From Membranipora membranacea (Eukaryota; Bryozoa; Gymnolaemata; Cheilostomatida; Membraniporidae), in the NCBI GenBank assembly GCA_914767715.1, contig OU612074.1, positions 3,303,501-3,363,500 on the forward strand: DNA of 60,000 nucleotides, written 5' to 3'. The position numbers and the translations under genes were made by a program. A model generated the notes under the pieces. That model searched no databases. It saw nothing but the letters and a program-made list of their open reading frames with translations, and was not told the origin of the DNA. Within the stretch, counting starts at the first letter, position 1; each line of letters opens with the position of its first letter. This document shows positions 57,771 through 60,000 of this stretch, one piece after another.

Positions 57771-58246
57771 GACTGTGAGAGAATAGCACAGAGCTGGTGG
57801 CTATCATTGTTCTAAACGTAGTAATTAACCTTCTCAGAACCTCCACTAGAACAACTGGGACAGAATTTAGAGCACTTAATACCAGGCTGATTGGTCTTAT
57901 ATTGGGAGGAATGGCCACTAGATAGCCTGTCATTATAGAATGATGAATTGTTTTAAATCCAAGTATTTTGGGAATAAGTGATTTGTCATCCAAAAGGTGT
58001 TTATCTGGTGATGTAGCAAAAATTACTGTATTAACCACCAGAGAAAGATGTGCTAAATGATCAGTCTTCAATAGTAGGAAAAATGAACAATTAATCCTTT
58101 AATACTGCATTCCAACGACACAAATATGGCTCAAGTATTTATCAACAGACTCTTACATCACAGACGTTCATCACTGTGTAGCCTGTATAGAGCACACAGT
58201 GTAAAACTTTATGGTAGAGTACCAACCAGTGCTGTATAATAACTAT

Positions 58247-58750
58247 ACTGATATTGGTGACATAGATAGCACAAACTTATACCTCAACCGCTAAGAACAT
58301 TGTGAGATCCTTTTTTGTCAAGATAAAATAGTAACATGAATCATGGTGTCGTACATAACGTTGCAGTAATGTTGTGAGGGCACTTGTTTGGATCAGACTA
58401 GATTCTTTCCAAGTTAAGATAAAATAATAGATAAGATATTATCAATCTTTTACTGTATCTTATCTGGAAAAGACAAATGTGTTAACAAATGGCAGTCATG
58501 ATGATGTGGAAATTGGGATGGTAAAAGTCCATGGCTAACTTGGCGTTAATACACGGAAGCTGTTATCTAGTACAATCTTAACAAGTGCTCTCACAACATT
58601 AGTACAACGTTATGTACACACCATGATTCATGTTACTAATTTATCTTGAAAAAAGGGGTCTCATAATAATTCTTAGCGGTTGAGGTTTATGTTTGTGCGA
58701 TCTAATATTTACAGGCTGGTATATCCAAAATAATAACTGATGAGTACTGA
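58247..58750. repeat. Large foldback: two inverted arms of about 150 bp around a short spacer
   Basis: The left arm (about 58247-58410) contains CACAAACTTATACCTCAACC, CAAGATAAAATAGTAACATG, AATCATGGTGT, TACATAACGTTG and AATGTTGTGAGxGCACTTGTT. The same blocks appear inverted in the right arm (about 58563-58750). The spacer holds smaller AGATAAGATA/TATCTTATCT inverted pairs. It resembles a foldback-type MITE; no coding content. Confidence 0.85.
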
Positions 58751-60000
58751 TCCCTCAGTCAATCAAGCAACAACAGGTTAATCATTGGTACAAAGGTGTG
58801 CTTACTGACATGCTTGCTTGGATTGGATTAAGCCAACGCTGTTTTGCTAATCAGGGCCAACACCCAGCTGACATCACCCGTAGGCTTCATAACAGATTAA
58901 AATTGTTTATCGGTATATATATATTTTATTAACCTATTATCATTCAGTCTCTGTCTCCACAATAACAGCCATATGAGCAATCACTAGGATAATGGTGCTT
59001 GTCGAACAACCACTGATAGCCTGGCTCAGTGACTTATCATTTCTTTTCCTAAAACAGATTGTTCATGAAGTCAATTGACCTATGGTTTTGTCTCTTATTG
59101 ACCTCGCATATAGAGCCGCTGAAATGGTAAGCAGGCGGCACTGCTGTACGACTATGACATGATAGCTTGCCTTAACCAAGGTCATATTCCAGAAACACAG
59201 AAAGTTGTGTTGAATATAGGTGTTGAAAGTGATTGACAAAAAAAACTGTGCAGGGAGTATTAGCTTTTCCAAGTGCCAGCTTTCACTGGTCTCAAGAATC
59301 TAGCCCCATTATCTGCAATCGGATTGGCTTCTTTATTACTAGCAGAATAGTAGCCAATGTTTTGCTCTAATTGGTTGAATGGGTGGGTGAGCCCTCCCCA
59401 ACCAAACCAATTAGTGCCAACACATTTTCTACAAAAATTAATAAAAAACTAAATTAGTAGCAGTTTTGTGAGACAGCATTGTGTAGGCAATATGATACTG
59501 ACTGAGTTACATGTAACAGTATGTATAATGTACATAACCATTGAGTAGTCTTATTAAAGAGAAGGTACATGAGTTTTCCAGAACAGGCCTCTTCATGCTG
59601 GGTTTGTACCAATACTTGATAGCGAAAAGTATGAGAGCTATCTGTAGTTGTCTAGTGGCAAAATATCAGGTCAAATCAAAATAGTTTCCCATAAAATAAC
59701 AGATGAGAGAAAAATGATAATGGTTGGTTCCCTTAGCTTGATAATCAAGTTACTAAGCTGCTCCATATTTGGTTAAAATGGTAAAACACAAAACCCTGAC
59801 TAGCGAAGTTGCGTTGAATGCTGACCAAGAAAACGTAGCTTTCTTTCACCAAAAAAGATTGGAGATTTTTTTACGCTGATTGACTCTCCCGGGTAATCAC
59901 GTAGCTGTATCCATATTATCGGTTGAATTCCCATGACTCCCTACAACAACATGAACGGTACAAAGTTTATCATTGATAAACGTTTCATTATCTCTAGCAC
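58751..60000. other. Right edge, no gene recognised
   Basis: A short MITE family 2 relative lies at 59353-59427 (AGCCAATGTTTTGCTCTAA ... CCAATTAGTGCCAACACATT). Nothing else was identified. Confidence 0.4.
59353..59427. mobile_element. Short MITE family 2 relative, about 75 bp
   Basis: The inverted ends GCCAATGTTTTGCTCTAATT and AATTAGTGCCAACACATT enclose only about 30 bases. It is a deletion derivative of the longer copies. Confidence 0.55.

Overview
This is a 60 kb piece of nuclear DNA from an animal. Coding sequence is sparse and sits in many short exons with GT-AG introns. The intervening DNA is AT-rich and full of MITEs, SINE-like sequences and local tandem repeats. The protein families (C-type lectin, CAP/SCP with ShKT and VWC-like modules, a pacifastin-like inhibitor, a lysosomal-type sulfatase, an R2-type retrotransposon) point to an aquatic invertebrate. 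I lean towards a lophotrochozoan, but the sequence does not settle the phylum.

Layout. 0.8-2.0 kb: direct repeats, a microsatellite and a degenerate tandem repeat. 2.04-5.48 kb (-): a 5'-truncated RLE-type non-LTR retrotransposon with an intact 884-codon ORF, flanked by an almost perfect 23-bp direct repeat. 7.46-9.81 kb (-): a 4-exon secreted lectin with two C-type lectin domains, 294 aa. 10.6-12.35 kb: a diverged tandem duplication, one copy carrying a MITE. 12.4-18.7 kb: no gene recognised; one 637-bp terminal-inverted-repeat element and several tRNA-like SINE fragments. 18.86-19.55 kb (+): a 2-exon, 92-aa secreted pacifastin-like protein, the only + strand gene I could build. 20.70-28.56 kb (-): a 14-exon, 563-aa secreted CAP/ShKT/Thr-rich/ShKT/VWC-like protein. 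31.54-34.35 kb (-): the 3' part of a single-pass membrane protein with a tyrosine-motif tail, in which one tail module is duplicated on a symmetric exon. 36.75-52.72 kb (-): a complete 13-exon, 637-aa arylsulfatase B/I/J-like enzyme with all catalytic residues I checked. 52.7-60 kb: no gene recognised; two related MITEs and a large inverted repeat.

Exon models were built by hand from splice consensus, reading phase and domain continuity. The lectin, CAP-protein and sulfatase models close in frame from ATG to stop. The membrane protein lacks its 5' end. The identifiable proteins are mostly secreted, membrane or lysosomal/extracellular and could serve surface, mucus or defence biology, but nothing in the sequence shows that they act together.
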